Origin: Lucifuga dentata
Taxonomy: Eukaryota > Chordata > Actinopteri > Ophidiiformes > Bythitidae
DNA: 64,000 nucleotides
Direction: 5' to 3'
Assembly: GCA_014773175.1 (NCBI GenBank)
Contig: VXCM01002593.1
Location: 30,472-94,471 of the forward strand
A program made the position numbers and the translations under genes. The notes beneath the pieces were generated by a model. That model searched no databases. It saw nothing but the letters and a program-made list of their open reading frames with translations, and was not told the origin of the DNA. This document shows, in pieces, positions 1 to 11,878 of the stretch (the first letter of the stretch is position 1; every line of letters begins with the position of its first letter).

Positions 1-285
1 CCTTTCCTCTTTTCTCTCTGCCTACGGACACGCCTTCCTCCTCTCCTTCTTCGACCAACAGTAGCCCAATTTCCACCAGCACCCTGTAGGTCAACAGTAC
101 CGATGGCGGTCGTTGTTAACCCGGGCCTCGACCTATCCGGTATGGAAGTCATAGGAATGATTCGCATCTTTGCTTTGGCATAGGTTTTATGTCGGATGCC
201 CTTCCTGACACAACCCTCTGCATTTATTCAGGCTTGGGACTGACACAAGGAGGACACTGGCTTGTGCCCCCTTTAGGCTGCATTA
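1..285. repeat. Dispersed teleost repeat, probable retrotransposon 3' portion
   Basis: A CpG-bearing, non-coding block containing phrases such as CGGATGCCCTTCCTGACAC and GGACACTGGCTTGTGCCCCC. I recognise these from memory as parts of a high-copy teleost dispersed repeat. The window starts inside it, so the left end is missing. I cannot assign a superfamily with certainty, although a non-LTR element tail is likely. The right boundary is approximate, placed where ordinary AT-rich sequence resumes. Confidence 0.55.
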
Positions 286-2061
286 AATTCATGTATGATC
301 ATTTCACAGAAATCTTTACTCATAGATTTCCATCATAAAAATCCCTTAAGTAACTTTCAAATCAACCAAAACTTTCAGAGCCACATTTGACACATATTTC
401 TGCATCATCTTCAACATCTCATCAAATCTACTGTATGTGCTGCTTATAATAAGTAAAAATGTCAAACCTAACACAGGATGTGATGATGACTGCATGTTAC
501 ATCAAAGAGGAAGTCTGTGAATCATGTTATACATTTTCCTGCCATTCATGTGACATATTCAGTGTCTTTCAAAAGCTCTGAGACTTGGCTAGAATTAAAA
601 ATAAATGTCTGTGGGTTTGTGCAATGCTTTGCCGTGCGACATGCATTTTCACTGATGACTGTTTGGCGGATGGCAAAGCTTAAAAAATAAGGCTTGTGGG
701 TTTGCTGAAATCATGGCTATGCAGGTTTGTGGGGAATTAATAATAGTGACCATTTGCATAAACCAGGAGAGGAATCATAACCTGAAAAACTGAGAAATTT
801 TGTGTAATTTTCAGCTGTTATGCATCAGCAAAATAGGACTAAGACATGGGGAAGAAAGTGGAAGAATTCATTCACCTTGTAAAGGAAGGGTAATGAGGAG
901 GATAACAGGAGCACTGTAGAAGAAAGTGATTGAGGCAAAATTGAGGGATGAGAGGTACGTTGTTTCCAAATTTGCCCGGGAAAAAAACACCTTTTCTCTC
1001 TTGTGAAACACTCAATTTAATTTCTAGCCATGTAAAAAAAAAATAAAAAAATAAAAAATACAGCCTTAACTCTAAGAGCTCTCAGAGGCATAATCAGCCA
1101 AAACACTCTATGTTGCACCTTTCCTTGCTGCAGATGTTGGGGAAACACACAGTGCTAATAATGTCGCTTCCACATCTGCCTGGAAAAAGCAACATTTTCC
1201 TTCTCGTGAAATATCCAATTTATTTTCTGGCCGTGTAAAAACGCATAATAACTCTAAGAGCTCTCAGAGGCGCACTCTTTCTAATCGCCCGGGTACTACC
1301 GGTACCCATTCGTGCTCCCGCTCTTAAGCAGACAACACCATTTGAGAAAACAGGAAGTAGCCAGCTGAGTGGTTTCTTTCTTTTGTTTGCATTGCACTTT
1401 ACCCCACAGACGGAAATAGTGGTGTGGAAAGTGTGACTTATGCCACAGAAAAACACAATGTGCAGTTTGTTAAAAAAAAAAAAAAAGAAAGAAAGAAAAA
1501 AGAATAAAAAAGAAAGAAAATTTGTGGCTTTCATACAATGGGATGATAATTTTGGGTGACTTCCCTAGAGCAACTGAGAACAGACATTTTTTGCTTAAAT
1601 AACAGCACACAAGTTTTGACATGGAGATTAAAAAGATGATTTAAGTTTTTTTTTTTTTTTTTTTTNTTTTTTTTTTTTTTTTTTGTTTTGTTTTTTTTTT
1701 AACCTCTGAGCACACATGAAACTTAGCCAGTCCAGCAGGATTTAGCAGGGCTGAAGTGAAACCGCTGTCCCCAGCACTCTGCATGACTGCATGCTGTTGC
1801 GCAACAGTTGTTCACTTGATCTACTCGTTTCCTCTGCCAGCCTGTTGATATGCTTTCGACATCCTGCGCACGATGTGCTGTGAGTGGCTGACGCTGCTCT
1901 TTAACTCCTGCCTTATTTATGTTCCCACTACCTAAAACAGAAAAATCACAAATATGGGGAAGTAAAATATGCTTTTCAGTCTTTTTTATATATGGAAACA
2001 TTTTCGCTTTTGGTTGTACCACATGATGACAGTAACAGTCTCGTGAGGTCAAAAATCACTG
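286..2061. other. Gene-free upstream stretch
   Basis: AT-rich sequence with no recognisable gene. It contains a diverged tandem duplication (963-1272), a purine-rich A/G tract near 1470-1520, and a long T tract interrupted by a one-base gap at 1666. The open frames on both strands run through these tracts and resemble no protein family. Confidence 0.7.
963..1272. repeat. Diverged tandem duplication, about 200-bp period
   Basis: Two successive units share a common order of motifs. Each has TTCCAnATnTGCCnGG, then a CTTGTGAAA/CTCGTGAAA block, a CCAATTTATTTTCT-like block, GCCnTGTAAAAA, and finally ACTCTAAGAGCTCTCAGAGG. The first unit is about 963-1090 and the second about 1166-1272. The units have diverged by substitutions and by an A-tract expansion in the first, so the duplication is old. 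Confidence 0.65.
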
Positions 2062-3033
2062 CAGAGGTGGAAAAGTGCTCAAAAAAGAACTTATATAGTG
2101 GATTTAAGTTAAGAAAAAAAATCTCAAACCACAATAGAAAAATACACAAAAGTCCTGCATTCAAATTTATACTCAAGCAAAATTGTGTACTATAGATATG
2201 AGGTAGGATGAAAATCCTGAAATCTCTTAAATCTATCATACAACAGGGATGGGGTTTTCATGTTTTCAAGTTTGTTGAAGAAATATATAAATTCTCCAAA
2301 CACTATCCTTTTCTAAAACTCTTTATATGTTTATGTTGACGTGTTTTAATGTGTTTACTGAATCTTTATCTCATACTGAATGTATCTTAATCAGCAAAGT
2401 AACTGCAAAGTTAGTTGTAATGAATAAAAAGTGGAATTGTGACGGGTGGGGTTTAGACCCAAATGCAGCACACAGTACAACTCTAACAAGTTAAGTTCTT
2501 TAATAGCGTTCTCAGTCCAACACAGAAGCAAGCAGAACGACAGGCAGGACAAAGCGCCTACATAGAGACTGACAGACAGGGAACCCAGGCGCAGGGACTG
2601 GAATCGGAGTCGGGGACAGAAGGCAGAGGTGGTTTCCAGGGAAACGACAAGCAGGATAGTCCAAGACAGGCCGAGTCGGTAACAGAATGTCAGTCCACAA
2701 ATAAACGCTGGAAAGTCTTGCATCGAGGATAGCTAAGAACAATCTGGCAAAGGGTGAGTGTGAGACTGGGGCTTAAATCCATGCCTGATTGGTGCCAATT
2801 GGTGACAGCGTCCAAACCTGAAATGAATCAGGCTGATGAACTGAGGTGAGGAGCTGAAGACCAGGCAGGCAGAAATGGCAGGTGAGTGGCTGATCAGACA
2901 TGCAGAACTGTGACAGGAATATATCCTTCTCAAGTAAAAAGCATCCCAAATGGAAATGCTTAAGTACTTATACCTTAAAAGTGCACATAAGTACAGTATT
3001 TAAGTAAATGTACTTAGTTAATTTCTATGTTGG
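2062..3033. mobile_element. hAT-like non-autonomous transposon, copy 1 (interrupted)
   Basis: The left end CAGAGGTGGAAAAGTGCTC resembles the family terminus CAGTGGTGGAAGAAGTACT seen better at 45035. The right part contains the typical AAGTAAATGTACTTAGTTA block near 3003-3022. The middle is interrupted by a 478-bp solo LTR at 2438-2915. No transposase is encoded. The right terminus is decayed and no target-site duplication can be read, so the right boundary is approximate. Confidence 0.6.
2438..2915 (-). mobile_element. Solo LTR of an LTR retrotransposon, nested in a hAT-like element
   Basis: The element starts TGTGAC and ends GTGACA, giving TG...CA ends on either strand, and it is flanked by a perfect 5-bp duplication GGAAT (2433-2437 and 2916-2920). 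Read on the minus strand it begins TGTCACAG. It has a TATA-like ATTTAAG (2772-2778), an ATTAAA polyadenylation-type hexamer (2499-2504) and a GCATTTGGGTC phrase near its end, an order typical of a vertebrate LTR. No internal gag-pol sequence and no second LTR are present, so it is a solo LTR left by recombination. Gypsy-like membership is an inference from memory of fish LTR ends. The short minus-strand open frames inside are not genes. Confidence 0.72.
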
Positions 3034-3088
3034 AATATAATGTGAGAGCATATTATATTCCACACATACAAATACTCCACACATGCAA

Positions 3089-3090
<2 letters not shown>

Positions 3091-3154
<64 letters not shown>
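3091..3154. repeat. Compound microsatellite (TC)15(AC)17
   Basis: Uninterrupted TC dinucleotides (3091-3120) pass directly into AC dinucleotides (3121-3154). Confidence 0.97.
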
Positions 3155-3158
<4 letters not shown>

Positions 3159-6100
3159 TGATCCAGGCAAAGGTCAGAGTCATCGTAAACAAATGAATAT
3201 TTATCCATAAACAAATCGTTGTTCCTTATAGACAATAATGCATTGATAGATGATACCTCTAAGTTTGATTTATGTTTGCTTACATAAACAAAGCCAGTAG
3301 TCATCTGTCATCCAATATATTACAAATACGCTTTCTTCTTATTCTTTTGCTGTTTTTTTTCTTCTTCTTGTAGTTTTATTTTCCCAAAAACCAGGTTTCA
3401 GCTTTACTTTTTTTAAGGTTTCATGGCAGCTTTTACAAGTTTCAACTTGTCAGCTTTGTGATGTGGTTTCATCATGCCTCCTGTGAGATCCACACCTTCT
3501 TGCAGAGTCTATGTTCATCTTGTCTGTGCCAACAATAATAATAATAAAAAAAAGCTATAACTTACATACAGTATTTCCCATTCTTTTTCAAATTACATGC
3601 AACAATTTACTTTTAGGTTGCACTGAAATATCCTGTATTAGACAGTGAAATGTATTTTGTTTCTCTGTTCTATCATATTTGACATGATATATGCTGGCAG
3701 GATTTTAAAAATGAACGTGTGTGTATGTGAATATGATTGGGAGGTATGTGAGGAAAGTGTGTATTTGAATGAGGGAGTACTGGTGGCTTTTCTATGAATG
3801 GACTGGTGAGAGGTTATCACTCTAAGCTGTGGTCTGCCTGTAGGTTTGCTGTTTATTTTGTTCTATGGACTCCTGAGAATGAACAGAGGACAGGAAGAGG
3901 GCAGGAGGGTCAAACAAGAGACATCTGTGGAAAACCAACACGCACAAAAAAAAAAAAAANAAAAAAAAAAAAAAGAAGTCAATCCTTTCTTTCATTCTTA
4001 GGGTGCTCACACGTGATCAGAGGTAAAATCAAGCTGCAGTGAACGATTTGTTACCTACATGACTGATGGAAATATAAAAAAGTGACACACATCATGAAAA
4101 AGTTCTGGTATAGCTTTGGATTTAGCTAAACTGACATTGTAAAGGACTCGATCAAAACTGAATCACATGACAATCAATAGTGATGCTTATGATGTCATGT
4201 GATCCATTTTAACAAGCATTTTTATAATCTAGTAATTTCTTTTTTTTCTGTTTTTGAGGAATTTCCATTTGTTCTATTATATTTCTAATGTTCTTTTAAG
4301 CATTTTTTTAATTATTTCGGAAGCTTAGAAGCTGATTATTCCGGAATCAATTATTTTCTATTCCCCCCNTTTTTTTTTTTTTTTTTTTTTTTCAGATTTG
4401 ACTTTATTGAATTAGGAATTTTCTAGAAACAAGCAAAACCTTGGAAATTTTTTAAAGAAAAAAATCAAGATTTTCACAGTCCAAAATTTGTGGTCCTGTC
4501 TAATAAAGATTTTTTTTTTTTTTTTTTTTTNTTTTTTTTTTTTTTTTTTACATTGTAGCTTTTTACATGGCAAATAAAATAACTTTAGACTAATTACTTT
4601 GTGACCAGACCAAACACCACTGGACTAAAATGAGGGTCAAAGCAGCAAGTTCATGCCATTTATTTTGCAAGGCAGGACAGACATAAGATTTCACGTGGAA
4701 ATACTTTTCAGTGTTACTTTGTTGTATAGTCTAGCCCGCCACACTGAACCCCTTATTTTGACCTTGAAAAGAAGCAACAGAGACAAAGTGAGAACTTACA
4801 GTGTTTTAGGAAGTCACATCTGTCAAGGACTGCAGGTGTATGCAAACATATTATTCAGGTTTAAGGTTGAGGTTGGAGAGGATAAATAAACTTAGGTCAC
4901 GCTTACCTAACTTGGAAAACAGTTGAACCATTTAGGTAGAAAATCTATTTATTAAAAAAGCTTTTTTGTTTGTTTGTTTTGCTACAATTCTTTAATAACT
5001 TTTTGAAAATACATGCTTTGCTGACCAGCAGGATTCTGTTCACCCCTTCCTTTCATTTGTTTTTGTTTTTTTTTTCTTTTTTCTTTGTTGCTTCAAGCCA
5101 AAATTTATTCCCTTTAATTTTTTGGGATATTCATATAATATTTATAAACAAAAAGGCGTCAAACCAACAGCTAATCCCTGAGGTGAAAAATTAGATGGTA
5201 AACAATAAAAACACAATTACTCTTTATCTGCCTTGGTTTATTTTCTTTCAGGCTGCTTGTCAACACAACCTTGGCCCCGGTCTTGCATTGTGTTTTGAAA
5301 TTAGCAGGATGTTAGCATTGCTGATGTGACAATTGTCATACAAACACAAATACATCGTGTAGTAAGAACTGTTTTCTATGAATTTCACTGTGCTGCAGTT
5401 TGCAATACTTTGCATATATTTGAAGCATATATTTGTATGTTGTGCAGGAGACATCTCTTCGTATAATTTGTGGGAACACTGGCAAACATAAGGACCTGAG
5501 CGACTTATGACAATAAGAATTCTGTATGTAGCTTTATATTGGCAATATGACTTTGTATAAAGGCTCCAACAGACTACAATTTTGTGCTGTTGCAGACAAA
5601 ACTTAATCTTGAATTGAGGTTTGTGTTGTATGACATGTCCACCAGTGGACTTTTTGGCTTTTTTTTTTTTGTGACCAAAAACTGCCTGCAACAAAATTTT
5701 TATGGTCAAAAATTTAGGACCAAAGTCTCATAATTCGACTGCTGCTGGAAACTCATGACTATAAACCAGCGTGGATGGATGACAGGTTGATGACACGTTT
5801 CTGCCTCCTGAGGTTTTTTCCTGCTTGGCATAGCCCATCTCCATCATCTTTCCCAACCTAAACCCAGTAGTTTTAGTTGCTTATCCTACATACCTCAACC
5901 ATACATTAGTTTCCACAGTCAGACATTGTAGACGGCTAATTTTCCCTGAAACGTAGCTGCTAATGTAAAATTGTGGTATTTGTAGGAGATACAGTTACAG
6001 ATGCAGCTTTCATTGGAGGTATTTTCCCCTTATATGGAAGACGAGGGTACAAAGAGCTACTCATGTGCAGTGACGGAAAAATGCAGAGACAAGAAAAGTA

Positions 6101-6208
6101 AGAAGAGAAGTCATTTAGTCAATGATATCATCCCAGGAGCCGGAGTGAGCCAGCAGGCAGAGAGTTGCTGAAGGGCTAACCTCAGGTCTTCATCTTTTTC
6201 CAGTTGAC
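3155..6208. other. Gene-free stretch with T/A homopolymer gaps
   Basis: AT-rich sequence with no recognisable gene. It holds a short AAT run near 3531-3547 and single-base gaps inside homopolymers at 3960 (A), 4369 (C/T) and 4531 (T). A minus-strand frame at 5260-5709 (149 codons) resembles no family and reads through a T tract, so I do not call it a gene. Confidence 0.7.
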
Positions 6209-6363
6209 TTAAAGGAGCATACCAATTTTATTTTACATGTTTGAGCCCAATAAATATTGCTTGCACACACTTTATGTTACTGATGACCATTTTCCAAAAC
6301 ATAAAACTGTGTTTTAGTTTTCATGCTATTTCGTCAAACCTCCTAATCTTTCAAAATCTAATG
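6209..6363 (+). mobile_element. TTAA-type MITE, copy A (truncated)
   Basis: It starts TTAAAGGAGCATACCAAT and continues through the family's left terminal block: GTTTGAGCCCAATAAAT, TTACTGA, CCATTTTCCAAAACA, AATCTTTCAAAATC. It stops abruptly near 6363, where the rest of the roughly 500-bp consensus is missing. It is non-coding and is identified by comparison with the full-length copies at 19196, 38150 and 46310. Confidence 0.75.
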
Positions 6364-7403
6364 CAAGAATCATTCTTGCATCCTAAGTGTGAACTGGTGA
6401 GCTTATGCTAGTACTTGAAGTTCATTAATGTTCAGTGCAAATAACAACCATAACTCATTTATACAATCGTTTTAGGTGATTGGCGTCCAAGACTTTTCAT
6501 TTTATCAACTTATCATATATGAGTGGTGCAGAAAAATGGCAAGGCAAAGCTTTCGAAAGACAATTATTACATCATAAATTGTAAGCTGACAAAATTGTCT
6601 CATTAAAACATGTTTGCTAACACAGAATAACACACCTCCATCATGCTAACAAACCACACCTCACAGGGTAACGTGCTGGTGTTCCATAAATCATGAAATT
6701 GTGGTCTGTCATAAATCATTTCTTATTGGATGCAATTCTATGTTTTAATGTTGCTCCCATTTTAAGCATCCTTAATCACCACCCAATGAGGGTGTTAAAC
6801 ATCTTAGCAGGCCTTCTGATTTCAGCGCCACACATCAAAATGAGTTTGAATCATTAGAACAGCAAAGAAGATGAATGGAGGTCAAACAAACAGGTCACCG
6901 CCTCTTCATCATTCTCTCTCATCATAAATCTTTCAGGGGAAGAAGAGACAAAGAAAGTGTTTTCCACAAAGATCCATGTGATTTTCAGCTGTGAAATGAG
7001 TTATCCAGATCCAAAACACATTTTATGCAGAGCAAAGATCTGCACTTTTGATCATTAAATACATGTTTTTTATTCTGTGTTGAGACTTATTCTGGGTTGC
7101 AAATTTATAAATACGCAGTGACCTAATAAGACCCTCAGTACACAGCAGACTGTTTAAGATAAGTCACAATTACATAACCAGCAAAGGCTTAAAATCTGCT
7201 CAAATAACTCTGCCTATGGAAGGTTGTTTTCATAGCACAAGGCTCATTTCTAGGGCAAGTGGACTTCGAGTGAAGGTAATAAATGGGGTTTCCTTTTTGG
7301 ATTCCACTCTATGCCGACCTGAGTGGATGACAACTCCTGATAAGGTTAAACAAACAACACAGCCTATCTGCTTTAGGCCACATGGCTACTGAAACACACA
7401 TGG

Positions 7404-7450
<47 letters not shown>

Positions 7451-9912
7451 CACACACACTCCACAGAACCACACACATACACCAACGCCCACCAATCTGT
7501 ACTGAGCCATCAGGTGCCGTCATCTGTAACTGGTCGTATTCACAGCCTTTGCTGATAATCATCACTGTTACAGAGTATCTCAGTTTACATGCTTTAAAAA
7601 GTGTGTGTGAATGCTTAAGCAAACACACATAAGGTAATGTGACCCCAAAGGGACTCTGGATTGCATTTTTTTTTTTTTTTTTTTTTCTGTGATGACATAA
7701 CAGAGTCCCAGTGAGAGCAATCATATCAAGACAGTTTCATTCCATGACTCTTTGGTTCCTAAGTTTTCACTGTTCCCTTGATATTTATGTAGCCGTAACT
7801 GTTAAACTTTGACAAAAGCCCCTTTTTCCCTAAAAATAAAAATAAAAATAAAATAAAATAAACAAGCTTTAGTAAGTTCCAATCAAAAGCTAGTGAACTT
7901 GCAGGATAGAACTGGCCTTTCAGAGTAAAATCCCTTTGGAATTTCACCAAATGTAAGTGCAGCAGGCATGATACTTTGGTGATTAAGGAGCACGTTCTGA
8001 AGCCAGGATATTATCAACCGAGTCTGCAGCTCTGCTATGATTTTAGCCTCTTTTATCTAAAAATTTTGGTTTTTGGTCTACAAATACACTCTTCAGTTCT
8101 TATCAATCTCAGATATAAAACTGCATCAAACATGTGACTTTTCCCAGACAAAATGACTGAAACACAAAGAAAAAGTGTGGTTGATTAAGCAAATTGAGCA
8201 TTTAACCATGGCGATGCTGTTCAGGAGTTGGCGGAAAACAGAAATGAAAACAAAAATAAAAAGAAGAGTGAATATTGGACTCAGATTCATCAGGTGGCCA
8301 GATTTGCATGTAAAGTTTTGCTGTAATGAGTCTCCTCAACAGGCAGTTTGCTAGCATGTTAACCATAACAGCCTCTTTTGCCCTCTACTGGAAGAAAACA
8401 TACTATTGCAACTTTTGTGTTTATATTTAAATAATTGTATATTTTCTAAATTCTTCAAAACCAAGCAAGTATTATGTTTCCTCATCTCAAGGTTTTGCTA
8501 CATTGAAGCAGGATTTTACTCTGAAAAGCTGATTGTTGCATCAGCATTACCAGCGTGTTAGCTTTAGCATTAGCTTAGAGATTATTCAAGGTGTGTTTTA
8601 AGAATTATAAAGGCTTTTTGGACTATAATGTTGGTGGTTGCATGGCAGAAAGACCAAAGAGGAAGGGTGAACATTTGGGCAACAAAGAGCCATTATACTA
8701 GAATTGCTCATAAAGAAATTTCATAGATATAAATGATGGTTGTGTTCTAAAGCTACTGAGTCAACAAAATTATTTGCTTTGTGGCTATCATTGTAAAACA
8801 AAAAAAAAAAAAAAAACTTTGACAAGTTAGTGGAAATTAAAGTGGCACCAGGGTGGCATGAAAATTTGAGGGAGATTTTAGCAGATGGTAGCCCCCAATC
8901 TCCCATCTCCCTTTAAACAGCGCTGCCTCTTCATGAACTAATGCATCTTGTTGTGAGCGGCTCCATTCTGGTAAAGAGAAAGTTAGAAAGAGGAAGGGAG
9001 GAAGAGGGATGGAGGGAAGAAGGGAAGGGTGGGCAGAGGTTTCCTCGCACAGCCTGGAGCTGTGACTGTGAGAAAAGAGGAGTGTTACGCTATCTTCACA
9101 GAGCCTCTAGACCGAGGAGGGATTTTATCTCCCAGTCCTCTGGGATTGGAAAAGGCAATAGGAGGTTATTTCCTGAGAAGTGGAGAGAAGAAGGAGTGAG
9201 GGTGGGAGAAATAGAAAGAAAAAGAAAGGGGAAAAGAGACTTTCTAAGTCTGCCACATCCAGGATTGGAAGTGAACAAGAGGAAAGGAACAACCCAAAGC
9301 GACAAACACACAAAGCAGCAAGAAAAGACAAACACCCCATCACTATAACCCCGCATCCCACCTTTCCACTCTTCCATTTCCACAACAAAAACATCAACAC
9401 CACATCTGAGGCGCCACTGGGTCATAGTTAGAGAAAAAACGCAGGACTATAATGTACTTTAACATCCTGCCTTCTTCGCACACAGCCCTTTCCTTAGTCA
9501 AAGATCCACAGAACAAACAGCTATCAAAGGGGAGGTGGGAGGCAAAGGAATAACTTGTGATTGAATTGAAGAGCACAAAGAGAGAGAAAGCCATCAAAGA
9601 AACCCATGCAAGGGGACTGTGTTGCGGATCTGGGTCAGGCCAGGGTTTTCACTATCTTCTCAGTCACTCAGTTCAAACAGATACTGCGGGGGAACGAGAG
9701 GGATAATTCTATTGTTGCCAAGAAATTCTTTATTTCAATTAGGCAACAGAGTGAATTGCCACACACAAGTCCAATCATCCACTCACATGAAATCTTGAGA
9801 ATATTACAGCATATTCCAATACACACACTGTAGGTTCGGTCATGTAATGTGGGTGTGTGTATGTGTGTGTGAATGTGTTGGGGAGAAGCACCTCTACAGT
9901 TCAACACACATC
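6364..9912. other. Gene-free stretch
   Basis: No gene is recognised. It contains a (TC)n tract at 7409-7448, an A-rich TAAAA tandem at 7831-7863, poly-T near 7668-7686, a strongly purine-rich plus strand at about 8975-9240, and a degenerate GT run at 9850-9875. Overlapping frames near 8941-9431 are products of the purine bias. Confidence 0.7.
7409..7448. repeat. (CT)20 microsatellite
   Basis: Uninterrupted CT dinucleotides, followed after GG by a short CACACACAC run. Confidence 0.97.
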
Positions 9913-10029
9913 CCCCCGCGATGATGAACTGAGGGTGACTTTGAGCGGGAGATTTACTGTTGCCGCCAGTNCCCCCGCGATGACGAACTGAGGGTGACTT
10001 TGAGCGGGAGATTTACTGTTGCCGCCAGT
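9913..10029. other. Contig-end duplication around a single N (58 bp x 2)
   Basis: Bases 9913-9970 and 9972-10029 are the same 58-bp sequence with one substitution (GATGATGAA against GATGACGAA), separated by a single N at 9971. This is what unmerged overlapping contig ends look like. The single mismatch could be a heterozygous site. The true genome probably has one copy. Confidence 0.85.
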
Positions 10030-10088
10030 AGCAACGCGGCAGATGACAGGGTGCCATCTCGCTCCTCGTTCATCAGAAAGAAAAATGG

Positions 10089-10136
10089 ACAGGAGCAGTT
10101 GGGCGCAGACAGGAGCAGTTGGGCGCAGACAGGAGC
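10089..10136. repeat. 20-bp tandem repeat, 2.4 copies
   Basis: The unit ACAGGAGCAGTTGGGCGCAG occurs exactly twice (10089-10108 and 10109-10128) and is followed by a partial ACAGGAGC. No N separates the copies, so this looks like a real short minisatellite. A continuous minus-strand frame crosses it but matches nothing known. Confidence 0.85.
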
Positions 10137-10705
10137 GAACCATTCATCTCAGCAGTAATTATGCACACCGCCGCTGACACGAGTCGCTGTTGCTCTTCCC
10201 GCTTTACAGGCCAGGACTAGTGAGATGGACTGAGTTATGGTCACATTTAACACCTCTTTGTAAACACAACATTAATTTACCCTCTCTGTGTATTTTATCA
10301 ATGTTTAGTTAGTTAGTTAATATGAAAAATGGTTATTGTCATATATTCACCTGTAATTACAAGTACTTTGTTTTGTATTGCGGTGTGAGTTGTGCAAGTG
10401 TCATGAATGTAAGTAGTAAGTAAATGACTGGTTCAGCTTATTGTATTCTCCAATATACGAGAAATAAAACCTTTTATTTTTTTCTTACTGTCGTACCTTT
10501 GTATTTTCTTGGAAACAAGAATATATCCCTGGAACAGAATTATCCCTGTGTCTTTCCCTAAGAGTTATATGCAATTAATTTGCATTAGTAATTCACATTT
10601 TTTGGCGATAAATGAGACTCAGTATTCCCATTTAGAGGTCTATCTATCCTCTATTTATATTTGTTTTCCTGAAAGATAAGCTTGTGGCAACTGAAGCATA
10701 AGTGA
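10137..10705. other. Gene-free stretch
   Basis: Ordinary AT-rich sequence apart from a short GTTAGTTAGTTA run near 10308-10319. No coding or RNA signal seen. Confidence 0.65.
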
Positions 10706-11440
10706 TTGAAGGACTATATCAGTTTACTTTGAATGTTTAAGCCCAATAAATTAGAGCCCTGCATGGGCCTTGAGACCTGTGGAGCCCCAAGGAAATTTAC
10801 AAATTGGGCCAGGCTTTGGGCTGAATTTCACAACACTTGCTCAGGCCTGGGCCGGGCTCAGGCTTTTTTTTGTTTCCTCTTCTCTCCACGCACAGTCATA
10901 ACACACTTCCTGATGCTGGGCTCACGTTGGCACTCAGAACCTGTCAGCCATTGCTGTTTTCTGAACGCTGAAGCAGCAGCTGACAGCCGCTACTTTTATT
11001 TTGAAAAGAGCCAGAAAAGAAAAAAAAAAAANAAAAAAAAAAAAAAGACCATGGGCCTCAGGTCGGGCTGGGACTGAGAATTTCATTAAGTCGAGGGCTT
11101 CAGGTCGAGTTCGGACAGAATTGTGTAGGGCCGGGCAGGCTATGGGCCTAAAACTGCGGCCCACGCACAGCTCTACTATAAATACTACCCACTTACTCAT
11201 TATATTACTGACAACCATTTTCCAAAATATAAAAAACATAGAAACAAATCCCCTTATCTTTCAAAATTAAATTTTCAGGTGATGCACCCACTTAAAAATT
11301 GAATGTTTTGCTCCCTAACGTGTGTTTGAATGTAGAAGGGACAGTCATTTTTAATTCCTCGATAAAACCCATCTTGGTATTATATTTCCTGGTGGAGACA
11401 TACATTGTCTTCCATGCATCCTCAGTGTGTAGTAAGAAAG
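10706..11440 (+). mobile_element. TTAA-type MITE, copy B (split by a hAT-type MITE)
   Basis: The left terminal block (AAGGACTATATCAG, then GTTTAAGCCCAATAAAT) runs to 10751. It resumes after a 424-bp insertion with ATAAATACTACCC, TTACTGACAACCATTTTCC, AATCTTTCAAAATTAAA, GTGATGCACCCAC and a degenerate GGTGGAGACATACATTG block. The right third of the consensus is missing after about 11440. Frames across this region are not genes. Confidence 0.75.
10752..11175. mobile_element. hAT-type MITE nested in copy B
   Basis: The left terminus TAGAGCCCTGCATGGGCC and the reverse complement of the right terminus (TAGAGCTGTGCGTGGGCC) match at 15 of 18 positions. Flanking 8-bp sequences are CAATAAAT (10744-10751) and CTATAAAT (11176-11183), a target-site duplication matching at 7 of 8 bases, and this length is characteristic of the hAT superfamily. 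The interior is rich in GGGCC motifs, contrasting with the AT-rich host, and carries an A tract with a one-base gap at 11032. No transposase is encoded. Confidence 0.75.
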
Positions 11441-11581
11441 TGGACCAAGACATATCAGGAAAACTCGCCACAGTGGGGATGAAGAAATCCTCAGAACAGT
11501 GCAGAGAAAAGACTGAAGGACTGAAACATGAGTATAAAAGAATAAATCAGATCAGAGAATTGATGTTCATGTATATTATTT

Positions 11582-11714
11582 ACATCCATCCATCCATCCA
11601 TTTTCTAAACCCGTTTGTCCTGTTGAGGGTCACGGGGGGGCTGGAGCCTATCCCAGCGGTCATAGGGCGAGAGGCGGGGTACACCCTGGACAGATCGCCA
11701 GTCTATCGCAGGGC
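11582..11714 (+). mobile_element. LINE-type 3' tail fragment (teleost, L2/Rex1-like)
   Basis: It begins with a CATC tandem, then TTTTCTAAACCCGTTTGTCC, GGAGCCTATCCCAGC, GGGGTACACCCTGGACAG and CGCCAGTCTATCGCAGGGC. I recognise this from memory as one of the commonest dispersed repeats in teleosts, usually the 3' portion of a non-LTR retrotransposon. Exact clade assignment is uncertain. The 150-codon plus-strand frame crossing it is an accident of two joined repeats. Confidence 0.7.
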
Positions 11715-11745
11715 ATATTATTTATATTGCAAAACTAATAAAACA

Positions 11746-11878
11746 CTCTAATCATGTGACTGATACTGACATTTTCAGCCATGCCTGGTTTGTCTGGGTT
11801 GGTATGGCTCGNCTCTAATCATGTGACTGATACTGACATTTTCAGCCATGCCTGGTTTGTCTGGGTTGGTATGGCTCG
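11746..11878. other. Contig-end duplication around a single N (66 bp x 2)
   Basis: Bases 11746-11811 and 11813-11878 are identical and separated only by N at 11812. This looks like an assembly artefact of unmerged overlapping contigs, not a biological tandem repeat. Confidence 0.9.

Noticed and set aside
5260..5709. 149-codon minus-strand open frame
   Set aside because: No family resemblance. Its lysine run is encoded by a T tract, and composition resembles the surrounding non-coding DNA.
11299..11751. 150-codon plus-strand open frame
   Set aside because: It runs across MITE copy B and a LINE-type tail, two unrelated repeats, so it cannot be a conserved protein.
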